Assembly (NCBI RefSeq): GCF_900106785.1
Contig: NZ_LT629843.1
Span: forward strand, 206,291 to 270,290
Length of the DNA: 64,000 nucleotides
Reading direction: 5' to 3'
Source of the DNA: Prevotellamassilia timonensis
GTDB lineage: Bacteria; Bacteroidota; Bacteroidia; Bacteroidales; Bacteroidaceae
Positions 15,964-25,396 of this stretch are shown piece by piece; the stretch's first letter is position 1; each line of letters begins with the position of its first letter. Below the pieces are notes generated by a model. It was not told where the DNA came from and made no database searches. It saw only the letters and a program-made list of their open reading frames with translations. Position numbers and translations under genes: made by a program.

Positions 15964-17610
15964 ATGGCAACAACTCCAGAGTTTAAGTATGCTCCTATGT
16001 TCCAGTTGGGCAAGGACACTACCGAATACCGATTGCTCGGCACCGAGGGTGTGAGCACCGGCGAGTTTGAGGGCAAAACTATCCTCAAAGTGAGCAAAGA
16101 AGCGCTCACACAGTTGGCACAACAGGCTTTCCACGATGTGGAGTTTATGCTCCGTCGTGAGCACAACCTGCAGGTGGCTAAAATATTGACCGACCCCGAG
16201 GCTTCGGAAAACGACAAGTACGTGGCACTGCAATTCCTGCGCAATGCCGAAACTGCTGTTAAGGGTATCCTCCCCTTCTGCCAGGACACCGGCACCGCCA
16301 TCATTCATGGCGAAAAGGGACAGCGCGTATGGACTGACTTTGAGGACGAAGAGGCTCTCAGCCTTGGCGTATATAACACTTATACCCAGGACAACCTGCG
16401 CTACTCGCAGAACGCTCCGCTCAACATGTACGACGAGGTGAACACCCGTTGCAACCTGCCTGCACAAATTGACATCGAAGCCGTTGAGGGCGACGAATAC
16501 CGCTTTGTAATGGTGGCAAAGGGTGGTGGCTCTGCCAATAAAACGTATTTCTACCCCATGACTAAGGCTACCATTCAGAACGAGGGCACACTGCTCCCCT
16601 TCTTGGTAGAGAAGATGAAGAGTCTGGGTACAGCTGCGTGCCCGCCTTACCACATTGCCTTTGTGATTGGTGGTACAAGTGCTGAAAAGAACTTGCTCAC
16701 TGTGAAGCTGGCCTCTATCAAATATTACGACAACCTGCCTACTACGGGCGATGAAACGGGCCGCGCTTTCCGCGATATTGACCTTGAAGAGAAGTTGCTG
16801 CACGAGGCACACAAAATTGGTCTTGGCGCACAGTTTGGTGGCAAATATCTGGCACACGACATTCGCGTAATACGTCTGCCCCGCCATGGTGCAAGCTGCC
16901 CCATCGGTATGGGTGTGAGCTGCTCGGCCGACCGCAACATCAAGGCTAAAATCAACAAGGACGGCATCTGGCTCGAAAAGATGGATAACAATCCTTCAGA
17001 ACTCATTCCGGAAGAGCTGCGCAACCCGGGCGAGGGCGGAAAGGGTATTGAAATTGACCTTGACAAGGGTATTGACGCCGTGCGTGCCGAACTGACCAAG
17101 TACCCCGTGAGCACACGTGTGAGCCTCAAGGGTACCATCATCGTGGCACGCGACATTGCCCACGCCAAGCTCAAGGCACGTCTTGACGCCGGCGAGGACC
17201 TTCCCCAATATTTCAAGGATCACCCCATTCTCTATGCCGGACCGGCCAAGACACCCGCTGGCTATCCTTGTGGCTCAATGGGCCCCACCACTGCCAACCG
17301 TATGGACCCCTATGTGGACGAGTTCCAGTCGCATGGCGGTTCGTTGGTTATGATTGCCAAGGGTAACCGTGGACAGGTGGTGACCGATGCTTGCCAAAAG
17401 CATGGCGGTTTCTACCTCGGCACTATTGGTGGCGTGGCTGCCGTATTGTCGCAGAGCAGCATCAAGAGCATTGAATGCGTGGAGTACCCCGAGCTCGGCA
17501 TGGAGGCTATCTGGAAAATTACCGTTGAGGATTTCCCCGCCTTCATTTTGGTGGACGACAAGGGCAACGACTTCTTCAAGCAGCTCAAGCCTTGCAACTG
17601 CTGCCACTAA
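15964..17610 (+). CDS. Fumarate hydratase, class I (iron-sulfur)
   Basis: The enzyme interconverts fumarate and malate with a 4Fe-4S cluster. In this type of anaerobe it usually works in the reductive branch towards succinate. The 548-residue length fits the single-chain FumA/FumB type, with both halves fused. Cys106 in [11 protein letters not shown] is a cluster ligand, with further cysteines in [19 protein letters not shown]. The C-terminal half contains [24 protein letters not shown], the class I beta domain. The start MATTPEF directly follows the family D promoter module, and a long hairpin at 17696-17778 ends the unit. The gene is intact. Confidence 0.93.
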   Translation: MATTPEFKYAPMFQLGKDTTEYRLLGTEGVSTGEFEGKTILKVSKEALTQLAQQAFHDVEFMLRREHNLQVAKILTDPEASENDKYVALQFLRNAETAVKGILPFCQDTGTAIIHGEKGQRVWTDFEDEEALSLGVYNTYTQDNLRYSQNAPLNMYDEVNTRCNLPAQIDIEAVEGDEYRFVMVAKGGGSANKTYFYPMTKATIQNEGTLLPFLVEKMKSLGTAACPPYHIAFVIGGTSAEKNLLTVKLASIKYYDNLPTTGDETGRAFRDIDLEEKLLHEAHKIGLGAQFGGKYLAHDIRVIRLPRHGASCPIGMGVSCSADRNIKAKINKDGIWLEKMDNNPSELIPEELRNPGEGGKGIEIDLDKGIDAVRAELTKYPVSTRVSLKGTIIVARDIAHAKLKARLDAGEDLPQYFKDHPILYAGPAKTPAGYPCGSMGPTTANRMDPYVDEFQSHGGSLVMIAKGNRGQVVTDACQKHGGFYLGTIGGVAAVLSQSSIKSIECVEYPELGMEAIWKITVEDFPAFILVDDKGNDFFKQLKPCNCCH

Positions 17611-17695
17611 ACCGACAACGTTTGAACGGCGCTGTTTTTTGAACGGCGCACTTTGATTGGCAAGACGGGGCTTTCCCCCCATTGCCATAGAACTT

Positions 17696-17778
17696 ACCCT
17701 AAAGCACAAATCAGGAGTTGAACATAGGTCAAGCTATATAATGCCTGGCGGTTCAACTCCTGATTTGTGCTTTAGGGT
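17696..17778. terminator. 28-bp hairpin after fumarase
   Basis: Arms 17696-17723 and 17751-17778 are perfectly complementary (ACCCTAAAGCACAAATCAGG at the outer end) around a 27-base loop. Confidence 0.65.
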
Positions 17779-17865
17779 TTCTATGTAATGAAGTTTACTC
17801 TCTGTTAGAATATGGCTATCCGGCAAAACGTAAATATGCGAACGGACTCGAGCACTAAACGCTAC

Positions 17866-18118
17866 CACCAAACGCAAGCACTAATGGGGGCGACGCGTCT
17901 CGCGTCGGTTTTCTGCAGCCGCGTCTCGCGTCAGTTTTTCTGCAGCCGCGTCCCGCGGAATTAAAGCAAAGGCTCACAGACAAGCATGTGATTAGTGCTG
18001 TCTGCGAGCCTTTATTCAGTGTGTTAACATTGCATTTTCCCGACGCGAGACGCGTCGCCCCCATTAGTGGTTGCATTTGGTGCTTGCGTTTGGTGTTTGC
18101 GTTTGGTGCTTGCGTTTA
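17866..18118. repeat. Family A paired element reaching the mltD stop codon
   Basis: Left 13-bp units lead to the REP arm at 17882. The middle carries three copies of a CTGCAGCCGCGTC-type segment and an AAGGCTCACAGACA/TGTCTGCGAGCCTT hairpin. The right arm ends at 18066 and is followed by four 13-bp units (TTAGTGGTTGCAT, TTGGTGCTTGCGT and others). The next TTA is the mltD stop codon. Confidence 0.85.
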
Positions 18119-19540
18119 TTTCACCCTCAGCTTTTTGCCCGGGTTGATGGTGTTGCCTTTTATTTTGTTCAGTTTCTTCAGCTTTTCAACGGTTGTACCG
18201 TTCTTTGCTGCAATCTCGTAGAGCGTGTCGCCCTTCTTCACCGTGGTGCTCTTCTCCCTTTCTTGAGACTTTTTGCGGCTCTTATTTGACGACTTGCTTG
18301 ACGACTTTGACGACGACCTGCTGCCCCTCGACGATGACTTGCTTGACGACCTGCTCTCTGACCTTGACGATGACGCACTTTGCGATGCCTTGCTGTCGGT
18401 TGAGGCCGAGCGAGAACGGCGGCGCGAGGCCACACTGCGGTTGTCAAGTTTTTCGTCCACCTCCACGGTGGCACGGCGTTTCATCAGTTCGTCAGCGTTG
18501 TAGTTGTACACCGAGTCCTTCAGGTCGATAAGCGTGTTGAGCGTTTCGGTGGGCAAACAAAGCGACATGAGTCCCGCCGAACCTGGTATGAGGTCGGTGC
18601 GATACTGCGGATTGAGTGCGCGTATGGCCTCGATGTCGATGTTGCAAAGGTCGGCCACCTGCTTCATGTGTAAGTCGCGGCTCACCATGATGGTATCGGT
18701 AGTGACGGGAATTTTCGTCTTCATCGGGCAAATGTTATGCTCGCAGTAATAGTTCATGATGTAGTTGGCCGCAATAAATGCCGGCACATAACCGCGTGTC
18801 TCGCTGGGCAGATAGGGGTAGATAGTCCAGTAGTCGCGCACCCCGTCGGCGCGGTGAATAGCCTTGTTCACCGTGGTCGGGCCGCAGTTGTAGGCGGCAA
18901 TTACCAGGCTCCAGTCCTTGTATATCTTGTACAAGTCGCGCAGGTAGCGCGCTGCGGCCCACGAACTTTTGTAGGGGTCCTGTCGCTCGTCGACAAGGCT
19001 GTTCACCTTGAGGTCGTAGCGCTTGCCCGTAGCCAGCATGAACTGCCACAAGCCCACTGCACCGGCAGAACTCTTGGCGCGGGGCTCGAGTGCCGACTCA
19101 ATGACGGGCAGATACTTCAGTTCGAGCGGCAAGCCATAGTAGTCGAGCGCCTCCTCAAATATGGGTATGTAAAAGTTTCCGGCGCCCAAAGCGTACGACA
19201 CGGTGCGACGCAGGCGTCCGCTGTATTGGTCGATAAACTTTTGCACCACCTGGTTGTAAGGCATCTCCATCACCACCGGCAGGCGGCGCAGATGCTCCTG
19301 ATACTCCTCGGCGGTGAAGGTCGGGTTGTAGTCGGGGTTGACACACGTGGTGTCGGGGTAGAGATACTTTTTGGCCATCCACTCTCCCAGCAGCGAGTCG
19401 CAGTCGGCCGACATGCCCTCGGGCAGGTCTATCACCTCATCGCGTCCGTTTTGGTCGTTGTGTACGGTAATTTCGTTTTGCGCTGTGGCAGACATAAAGC
19501 CGGCCGCCAGTGCTACAATCAATGTCTTTAAGCGTTTCAT
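18116..19540 (-). CDS. mltD: Lytic murein transglycosylase MltD-like, LysM
   Basis: This enzyme cleaves the MurNAc-GlcNAc bond in peptidoglycan. The 474-residue protein (start MKRLK at 19540, with a signal peptide ending SATAQ) has an SLT domain with the catalytic Glu in LPVIESALEP, then SSAGAVGLWQFM and AAYNCGP. A Ser/Arg/Lys-rich linker of about 65 residues (RRRSRSAS ... SSKSSNKSRKKS) leads to one C-terminal LysM domain (KKGDTLYEIAAKNGTTVEKL). The in-frame upstream Met at 19576 is less likely. It is the last gene of the parA-parB-DUF5683-mltD series. Its stop codon lies inside a 13-bp repeat unit. Confidence 0.9.
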   Translation of the reverse strand: MKRLKTLIVALAAGFMSATAQNEITVHNDQNGRDEVIDLPEGMSADCDSLLGEWMAKKYLYPDTTCVNPDYNPTFTAEEYQEHLRRLPVVMEMPYNQVVQKFIDQYSGRLRRTVSYALGAGNFYIPIFEEALDYYGLPLELKYLPVIESALEPRAKSSAGAVGLWQFMLATGKRYDLKVNSLVDERQDPYKSSWAAARYLRDLYKIYKDWSLVIAAYNCGPTTVNKAIHRADGVRDYWTIYPYLPSETRGYVPAFIAANYIMNYYCEHNICPMKTKIPVTTDTIMVSRDLHMKQVADLCNIDIEAIRALNPQYRTDLIPGSAGLMSLCLPTETLNTLIDLKDSVYNYNADELMKRRATVEVDEKLDNRSVASRRRSRSASTDSKASQSASSSRSESRSSSKSSSRGSRSSSKSSSKSSNKSRKKSQEREKSTTVKKGDTLYEIAAKNGTTVEKLKKLNKIKGNTINPGKKLRVK

Positions 19541-19613
19541 CAAAAAAAGTGTGTATCTTTTGTGTTGTTGGCGCATGGTGTGCCTTAAATTGCCAAACGT
19601 TAAAGCGTGAAGC

Positions 19614-20489
19614 TTAAAACGTCAAGCTGCAGCCCACGCCGTAGGCCGAGCGTCCCGACGATGAGCCGAGCAAGGCAGGCTGCCCTATGACAGCCGGTTC
19701 GACACGCATGCTCAAGTCGGGCGAGATGTCGAACACCGAGAGTTGTGCGTCAACGTATGCGTCGACTACCGAGAGCAGGTACACGCCCACAAAGCAGAAG
19801 GCGCTCAAGTCGCGGTAGCGGCGGTAAAAGTTCTTTTTGCGTTTGAATATGTTCTTAAATTGGTCCTCGCGCCCCGTAATGTCGTAACGTGGTGGCAACA
19901 TGTCAAGGTACGAGTTGGTGTTAGGGTTGTCGTCCATGATGTCGAGATAAGCCTGCGAGTAGTCGCGGTACATCATCTGGTTCCACATCAGGGCATAGGC
20001 GCAACCCAAAAAGCCGCCGTATATGAAAGGCAGTTTCCAGTATTTGCGGTTGTAAATTTGTCCGGCGCCGGGACACACCAGCGACAGCCACAGCGCCTTG
20101 GTGGGATTAGGCACGAACACCTTGGGCTTGCCCCCCTTGCCGTTGGCGGGCAGTGTGGCGGGGGGTGCCTTCAGCGAATCGGCAGTGTGTTGCAGTCTGG
20201 CCGTGTCCACGGGCATGACCATTGAGTCGGGGTCCGACGCCAATTCGGCCGCCATGCGGTCAAAGTCGGCATCGGCATCGGTGCTGTGTTCGCGGGCCAG
20301 TTCGTCGGGCGATTTCACTGTGTCGGGGCGCATGGCAGGGCAACCGGTGCGTGCGGCAGCAAAAACGGCTAAAGCCGGAACCCCGTTTGAGGCTCCGACT
20401 TTGGCCGTATTTTTTGCATAAAGCGCCAGTGCTTGTGAGCATGCGAGCATCACCATCAGCACCACGCTCCGTAGTGTATGCGAACTCAT
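19614..20489 (-). CDS. DUF5683 membrane protein
   Basis: The 291-residue protein has an N-terminal signal sequence (residues 1-25), a Pro/Asp-rich stretch to about 110, then KALWLSLVCPGAGQIYNRKYWKLPFIYGGFLGCAYAL. That segment is the DUF5683 signature, with two membrane segments around it. A further hydrophobic stretch (AFCFVGVYLLSVVDAYVDAQL) follows. The function is unknown. Its place between parB and mltD is conserved in Bacteroidetes and hints at cell envelope or division work, but that is only association. Confidence 0.8.
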   Translation of the reverse strand: MSSHTLRSVVLMVMLACSQALALYAKNTAKVGASNGVPALAVFAAARTGCPAMRPDTVKSPDELAREHSTDADADFDRMAAELASDPDSMVMPVDTARLQHTADSLKAPPATLPANGKGGKPKVFVPNPTKALWLSLVCPGAGQIYNRKYWKLPFIYGGFLGCAYALMWNQMMYRDYSQAYLDIMDDNPNTNSYLDMLPPRYDITGREDQFKNIFKRKKNFYRRYRDLSAFCFVGVYLLSVVDAYVDAQLSVFDISPDLSMRVEPAVIGQPALLGSSSGRSAYGVGCSLTF

Positions 20490-20630
20490 TGACTATAAGT
20501 AGGTGTTCTATATTAATTTATACATCAGCAGGTGTCATTTCCGCATTGAAAGTGCGTTATCGGGACGTATCTGCCCCCTTGTTCTCGGTCACATAGCCCG
20601 AACACCCACTTAATATATGGCGTATCTCTA

Positions 20631-21527
20631 TCAGATTTTGTCGAGCAGCGTGATAATGCGCTCAAGTTCCTCCTCCGATGCAAAAGGAATGCTGATTTTG
20701 CCTTTGCCCTGTTGCGAGCACGTCATTTGCACCTTTGTGCTGAAGCGTTCCGACAGCCGGTTGCGCAGTTCGGTGTACTCCTCGGGCAGTCGTTTGGTGG
20801 CTGTTTTGCTTTTGAGTGTGTGGCGTCCGCTTTTCAGCGTTTCGCCGTTGTTAAGCGCTTTGACCATCTCTTCCACCTGTCGCACCGAGTAGCCCTTTTC
20901 GCGTATTTCGTTAAAGAGCTTCACCTGCAGCGATGGTTTGTCCAGCCCCAGCAGTGCACGTGCGTGTCCTTGGTCCACCTCCTTGTTCTGCAGTGCCACC
21001 TGCACCTGTGCGGGCAGTTTGAGCAGTCGCAGATAGTTGGCTATGGTAGCGCGGTTCTTGCCCACCTTTTCCGACAGTTTGTCTTGAGTCAGGCTATACT
21101 GCTCAATGAGGTTTTGGTAGGCCAGAGCTATTTCGATGGCATTCAAGTCCTCGCGCTGAATGTTCTCCACCAGCGCCATCTGCATCACGTTCTCGTCGTT
21201 GGCGGTGCGTATATAGGCCGGAATGTTGGTCAGCCCCGCCAGTTGTGCTGCACGCCAGCGTCGTTCGCCGGCAATGATTTGGTAAGTGCCGTCCTCCATC
21301 TGCCGCAGCGTGATAGGCTGTATGATGCCTATTTGGCGTATGCTCTCGGCCAGCTCTTGCAGTGCTTCGGGCTGGAACTCGCGGCGCGGCTGGTTGGGGT
21401 TAGCCTTGATTTTGAACACCGGCACTTCGTTGATGCTCGACGACCCGCTGGTGTGAACCTCCTCCTCGGTCGAGATGAGTGCGTCGAGCCCGCGTCCTAA
21501 TGCTGGATATTTCTTATGTGTTGCCAT
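20631..21527 (-). CDS. parB: Chromosome partitioning protein ParB
   Basis: ParB binds parS sites and spreads as a CTP-dependent clamp to segregate the chromosome. The 298-residue protein has the N-terminal ParA-interacting tail (GRGLDALIS) and the ParB/Srx domain with PNQPRREF and the CTP-binding GERRWRA at 87-93. It also has the central HTH (SLTQDKLSEKVGKNRATIANYLRLLKLP) and a C-terminal dimerisation region. It starts 2 bp after the parA stop. I did not find a parS-like 16-bp palindrome by eye. Confidence 0.95.
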   Translation of the reverse strand: MATHKKYPALGRGLDALISTEEEVHTSGSSSINEVPVFKIKANPNQPRREFQPEALQELAESIRQIGIIQPITLRQMEDGTYQIIAGERRWRAAQLAGLTNIPAYIRTANDENVMQMALVENIQREDLNAIEIALAYQNLIEQYSLTQDKLSEKVGKNRATIANYLRLLKLPAQVQVALQNKEVDQGHARALLGLDKPSLQVKLFNEIREKGYSVRQVEEMVKALNNGETLKSGRHTLKSKTATKRLPEEYTELRNRLSERFSTKVQMTCSQQGKGKISIPFASEEELERIITLLDKI

Positions 21528-21529
21528 AC

Positions 21530-22297
21530 TTATTTTTCGTTCTTCTTAATAACCTCCTTGGCCAGTGCCAAGTGGTTCTTTGCCCCGGTGGAGTCGGCGT
21601 CGTACAATATGGCCGGCAGTCCGTGACTTGGGGCTTCCGACAGTTTGACGTTGCGCTGAATAACCGTTTTGAACACCAACTCTTGAAAGTGTCGTTTCAC
21701 CTCGTCGTATATTTGGTTGGCCAGGCGCAGGCGGCTGTCGTACATGGTGAGCAAAAAGCCCTCAATCTCAAGCTCGGGGTTAAGCTTCTTCTTTACTATC
21801 TTGATGGTGTTGAGCAGTTTTGATATGCCCTCAAGTGCAAAGTATTCGCATTGCACAGGAATGATAACCGAGTTGGCCGCAGTCAGTGCGTTAACAGTGA
21901 TGAGACCGAGCGATGGCGAGCAGTCGATGAGTATGTAGTCATACTCCTTGTCGAGCGGCCGCAGCAGGTTTTTCATCACAAACTCGCGTTTGTCAAAGTT
22001 CAACATCTCAACCTCGGCCCCCACAATGTTGATGTTTGAGGGCACAATGTCGAGCCTGTCAATGTCGGTGGTGTAAATGGCCTCATGCACATCGTTGCCG
22101 TTAATGAGGCACTCATAGATGGAGCAGTCCACCTTGCTCAGGTCAACGCCCAGGCCCGACGAAGCATTAGCCTGTGAGTCGGCGTCAATCAGCAGCACAC
22201 GTTTTTCGAGTGTGGCGAGCGAGGCTGCCAGGTTCATCGAAGTAGTGGTTTTGCCCACGCCACCCTTTTGGTTGGCCAAAGCAATGATCTTACTCAT
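21530..22297 (-). CDS. parA: Chromosome partitioning ATPase ParA/Soj
   Basis: The 255-residue protein has a deviant Walker A at residues 11-18 (KGGVGKTT), a Walker B region (YDYILIDCSPSLG) and the SLATLEKRVLLIDADSQANAS segment. It moves ParB-bound origins by ATP-dependent DNA binding. It is the first gene of the parAB-DUF5683-mltD series and runs divergently from surE. A TACCTTTG box at 22349-22356 lies about 50 bp upstream. Confidence 0.95.
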   Translation of the reverse strand: MSKIIALANQKGGVGKTTTSMNLAASLATLEKRVLLIDADSQANASSGLGVDLSKVDCSIYECLINGNDVHEAIYTTDIDRLDIVPSNINIVGAEVEMLNFDKREFVMKNLLRPLDKEYDYILIDCSPSLGLITVNALTAANSVIIPVQCEYFALEGISKLLNTIKIVKKKLNPELEIEGFLLTMYDSRLRLANQIYDEVKRHFQELVFKTVIQRNVKLSEAPSHGLPAILYDADSTGAKNHLALAKEVIKKNEK

Positions 22298-22348
22298 GTC
22301 GGTTGTTTATGGTTTTGAGGTTAAGAATAGCAGTGCTATAATAGGTTG

Positions 22349-22356
22349 CAAAGGTA
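22349..22356 (-). promoter_or_regulatory. parA promoter -7 box
   Basis: Minus-strand TACCTTTG, facing the parA start. Confidence 0.55.
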
Positions 22357-22398
22357 AGAAAAAAACAGCGAACTCCTCCAACCATTAGCTATTTTTCG

Positions 22399-22490
22399 TA
22401 CTTTTGCATAAGATAAGCTGCGGCTCGGCATAACATTCAAGTATACTTGATGTCCTGCACTCACCTTGCACTATCTTTGCACAAGATAAG
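22399..22490 (+). promoter_or_regulatory. Family D promoter-hairpin module upstream of surE
   Basis: -7 boxes TACTTTTG (22399-22406) and TATCTTTG (22472-22479) are 73 bp apart, the same spacing as at 15836. The hairpin between them has a perfect 14-bp palindrome TCAAGTATACTTGA. Confidence 0.6.
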
Positions 22491-22555
22491 CGGCACGGTG
22501 GCAACAGCCGTTGCCGCTGTGTGGCATACAAATCATTCTGAAACCTTTGTTTACA

Positions 22556-23311
22556 ATGCGTCCATATCTGCTCATATCCAATGACGACGGCGTCGACGCG
22601 CCAGGCATCAATTTCCTTATCGAAGCCCTGCGTCCCTATGCCGACATGCTCGTCATGGCCCCCGATTCGGCCCGTTCGGGCTTCAGCTGTTCCATCACCT
22701 CGTCGCGACCGCTCACCTACAAGGTGTTGCGACAGGAGGAGGGCCTCACCGTATGCGCTTGCTCAGGCACCCCGACCGACTGTGTGAAGATGGCGCTCAA
22801 CCTGTTCAACGACCGCAAATTCGACCTCGTGATAGGCGGCATTAACCATGGCGACAATTCGTCGGTCAATGCCCACTATTCGGGCACAATGGGCGTGGCC
22901 ACCGAGGGTGCGCTGCAGGGCTATCCCGCTGTGGCTTTCTCGTTGTGCGACCACAGCATGGACGCCGATTTCGAACCCTTGCGCCCTTATTTGGTCGACT
23001 TCATGTTCAAGGCCATTGCCGTAGGGCTGCCCGAACTTACGTGCTTAAACATCAATTTCCCGAAAGCCGACAAGTTCAAGGGCATCAAAGTGTGCCGCAT
23101 GGCCCATTCACGCTGGCAAAACGAGGTGGAACACCGCACCCACCCCTATGGCGGCGACTACTATTGGCTGGTTGGCGACTGCAAGGAACTCGAGCCTGAA
23201 GCCACCGACACCGACCGCTGGGCACTGGCTCACAACTATGTGGCCGTCACACCCACGCAACTCGACGTCACCGCCCGCGAACTGGTTGACGTGCTGAGAG
23301 AGGTGCTGTGA
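22556..23311 (+). CDS. surE: 5'/3'-nucleotidase SurE
   Basis: SurE is a metal-dependent phosphatase acting on nucleoside monophosphates. Starting at MRPYLLISNDDG gives 251 residues with the metal-binding Asp pair at 10-11, and GGINHGDNSSVNAHYSGTMGVATEG in the middle, which is the family signature. The earlier Met at 22511 would add 15 residues ahead of the conserved start and is unlikely. It is followed by lpxB, a common neighbour in this order. Confidence 0.94.
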   Translation: MRPYLLISNDDGVDAPGINFLIEALRPYADMLVMAPDSARSGFSCSITSSRPLTYKVLRQEEGLTVCACSGTPTDCVKMALNLFNDRKFDLVIGGINHGDNSSVNAHYSGTMGVATEGALQGYPAVAFSLCDHSMDADFEPLRPYLVDFMFKAIAVGLPELTCLNINFPKADKFKGIKVCRMAHSRWQNEVEHRTHPYGGDYYWLVGDCKELEPEATDTDRWALAHNYVAVTPTQLDVTARELVDVLREVL

Positions 23312-23314
23312 TGA

Positions 23315-23480
23315 CGGGCCGACGAGTTTACAGATAAGTATGTTCTGCATAATTTACAGTATTAAGGACAGAAAGCAAAGAATCGTAAGAAACTGACAAA
23401 CTCACTCGTCAACCAGCTAGCCCCCCCATCAACCATCTTACCCATCACCCCGTCAACTAACTCCGCCAACGCGTAATATA
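23315..23480. repeat. Octamer-type intergenic repeat between surE and lpxB
   Basis: Left part ACGGGCCGACGAGTTTACAG and right part of roughly 8-bp units (CCCATCAA, CCATCTTA, CCCATCAC, CCCGTCAA) form an imperfect inverted arrangement just before the lpxB start. Confidence 0.5.
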
Positions 23481-23485
23481 ATGCA

Positions 23486-24631
23486 ATGAGCAAACAGTCA
23501 ATGAAATTCTTCATCATAGCCGGCGAGGCCAGTGGCGACCTGCACGCAGCCCACCTCATGCGTGCCATCAAGCAGCATTGCCCCGGTGCCGAGTTCCGCT
23601 ATTATGGCGGCGAACAGATGCAGGCCGAGGGCGGCACCCTCTTGTGCCACTATCGCCAACTGGCCTACATGGGATTTGTGCAAGTGGCCTTGCACCTGCG
23701 CACCATTCTGCGCGGCATGGCCCGTTGCAAGCGCGAAATTGAAGCATGGCAGCCCGATGCGCTGATATTGGTGGACTACCCGAGTTTTAACCTCAAAATG
23801 GCACGCTATGTCAAACAGCGCGCCATTTGTCCTGTGTTCTACTACATATCACCCAAAATATGGGCTTGGAAGGAACACCGCATCAATGCCATACGCCGCG
23901 ATGTCGACCGCTTGTTCTCGATACTCCCCTTCGAGGTCGACTTTTTTGAGCGCAAGCACCATTATCCCATATCATATGTGGGCAATCCCACTGTGGACGA
24001 GGTGTCAGCCTACTGCCACACGCATGGCACCCCCGTGCCCGACGGCCGCACCATTGCCCTGCTGCCTGGCTCGCGCCGGCAGGAGATAACCGACAACCTC
24101 AGCCGCATGCTGTGCGCTGTGCGCCCCTGGGCTTCGACCCATCATATTGTGGTAGCCATGGCTCCGGGCGTCGAACCAGCGTTTTATCAAGACATCATGC
24201 ACGCCGCAGACATTACTCCCGACAATGTGCAACTGGTCAGCGGCCGCACCTACGAGCTGCTCTCGCATGCACAGGTCGCCCTCGTTACGAGCGGCACCGC
24301 CACACTCGAAACAGCACTGTTCCGTGTGCCGCAGGTAGTGTGTTACTACATGCGTTGCGGCTGGTTCATATCGCGTGTGCGCCCCTATTTCCTCAAGGTG
24401 CCCTACATCTCGTTGGTCAACCTTATAGCCGGACGCGAGGTAGTGCCCGAATTGGTGGCAGATGGCATGAACGTAACGGCTCTCCGTGCACATCTCACTC
24501 AGTTGTTGGACGACAAATCCCCTGTGCGCCAAGCCCAGCTGCAGGGATATGCCGATGTGGCAAAACGTCTCGGACAGCCTGGCGCACCACAACGGGCTGC
24601 CGCCGAAATGCTCACACGCTTGGGCAAGTAA
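23486..24631 (+). CDS. lpxB: Lipid-A-disaccharide synthase
   Basis: LpxB is a GT19 glycosyltransferase. It joins UDP-2,3-diacylglucosamine and lipid X into the lipid A disaccharide on the inner face of the cytoplasmic membrane. The 381-residue protein has the N-terminal IIAGEASGDLHAAHLM, then YYISPKIWAWKEHR, ALLPGSRRQEI and TSGTATLETAL, all strong LpxB signatures. The start MSKQSMKFF is used; MKFF five codons on is an alternative. The length is normal. Confidence 0.95.
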   Translation: MSKQSMKFFIIAGEASGDLHAAHLMRAIKQHCPGAEFRYYGGEQMQAEGGTLLCHYRQLAYMGFVQVALHLRTILRGMARCKREIEAWQPDALILVDYPSFNLKMARYVKQRAICPVFYYISPKIWAWKEHRINAIRRDVDRLFSILPFEVDFFERKHHYPISYVGNPTVDEVSAYCHTHGTPVPDGRTIALLPGSRRQEITDNLSRMLCAVRPWASTHHIVVAMAPGVEPAFYQDIMHAADITPDNVQLVSGRTYELLSHAQVALVTSGTATLETALFRVPQVVCYYMRCGWFISRVRPYFLKVPYISLVNLIAGREVVPELVADGMNVTALRAHLTQLLDDKSPVRQAQLQGYADVAKRLGQPGAPQRAAAEMLTRLGK

Positions 24632-24639
24632 ATATCTGT

Positions 24640-24780
24640 TGAATGATTGACGGGTTGACAAGTAAGCATGTCTTTTACTATTTATTGTGGTAAAGACAAA
24701 AGGGAAAGGAAAGTGAGAACTTGACCAAGTTGCCCCCTAACCCATTAACCCTCAAACCCATTAACCCCCTAACTCCCTAA
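24640..24780. repeat. Octamer array between lpxB and the SRPBCC gene
   Basis: At 24726-24779 there are six consecutive 8-bp units (CCCCCTAA, CCCATTAA, CCCTCAAA, CCCATTAA, CCCCCTAA, CTCCCTAA) directly before the ATG. A weaker inverted partner (GACGGGTTGACAAGTAAG) lies at 24650. Confidence 0.75.
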
Positions 24781-24781
24781 T

Positions 24782-25252
24782 ATGTCATTAGCAAAATTTG
24801 AGAGCGAAGTAAAGCTCGTACCGCAAAATCAGGCAGTGGTGTTCAGCCGCTTTGCCGATCTCAACAATTTGGCCGCCATCAAGGAGGCCTTGAGCAATCC
24901 CGAAGTGCAGCAACGCATCAGCCAGCAAGTGCCGGCCGACAAATTAGGCGATTTGCAAAAGTATGCCGAGGGCCTTACATTCGAAACCGATGCCCTGCAC
25001 ATCAGTTCGCCCATGGGCAATATCACCCTGCGCGTGGTAGAGCGCGAGGAGCCCAAGTGCATCAAGTTCGCCTCAGAAGGCTCGCCCGTGCAGCTCTATG
25101 TGTGGATACAACTGTTGCCGCATGGTGACATGGCCTGCAAACTGCGCGTCACCGTGGGTGCCGAGGTAAACTTCTTCATGAAGGGCATGGTTGCCAAACC
25201 CCTGCAGCAGGCGGCCGACGGACTAGCCAACATGCTCAGCGCCATTCGCTGA
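24782..25252 (+). CDS. SRPBCC-like conserved protein
   Basis: The 156-residue protein reads as an alpha/beta START-like (SRPBCC) fold: an N-terminal strand (KFESEVKLVPQNQAVVFSRFADL), a helical region, then alternating strands (FETDALHISSPMGNITLRVVERE, PVQLYVWIQLLP), ending in a long helix (KPLQQAADGLANMLSAIR). No signal peptide is present. Similar proteins are found in Bacteroidales next to surE-lpxB, but I know no tested function. Confidence 0.65.
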   Translation: MSLAKFESEVKLVPQNQAVVFSRFADLNNLAAIKEALSNPEVQQRISQQVPADKLGDLQKYAEGLTFETDALHISSPMGNITLRVVEREEPKCIKFASEGSPVQLYVWIQLLPHGDMACKLRVTVGAEVNFFMKGMVAKPLQQAADGLANMLSAIR

Positions 25253-25254
25253 AT

Positions 25255-25380
25255 ACACGGGCGTGAATAAGGGCCAGACCGTGTCCTACCATAATAAGTT
25301 AACGGGGTAACAAGTTTACAGATTCATTACCCGTCAACCTGTTAACCCGTTAGCTTGTCCACTCATTTACTAATTTCGCC
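25255..25380. repeat. Octamer-type repeat upstream of the Rpn-family gene
   Basis: Left part TTAACGGGGTAACAAGTTTA and right part GTCAACCTGTTAACCCGTTA form an imperfect inverted pair. The right part has 8-bp periodicity (AACCTGTT, AACCCGTT). Confidence 0.55.
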
Positions 25381-25396
25381 AAAGCGTAAAGTAATT

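Noticed and set aside
20631-22297. A parS site near parAB
   Set aside because: I looked for the 16-bp TGTTnCACGTGnAACA-type palindrome and did not find it by eye. A computed search would be needed to be sure.
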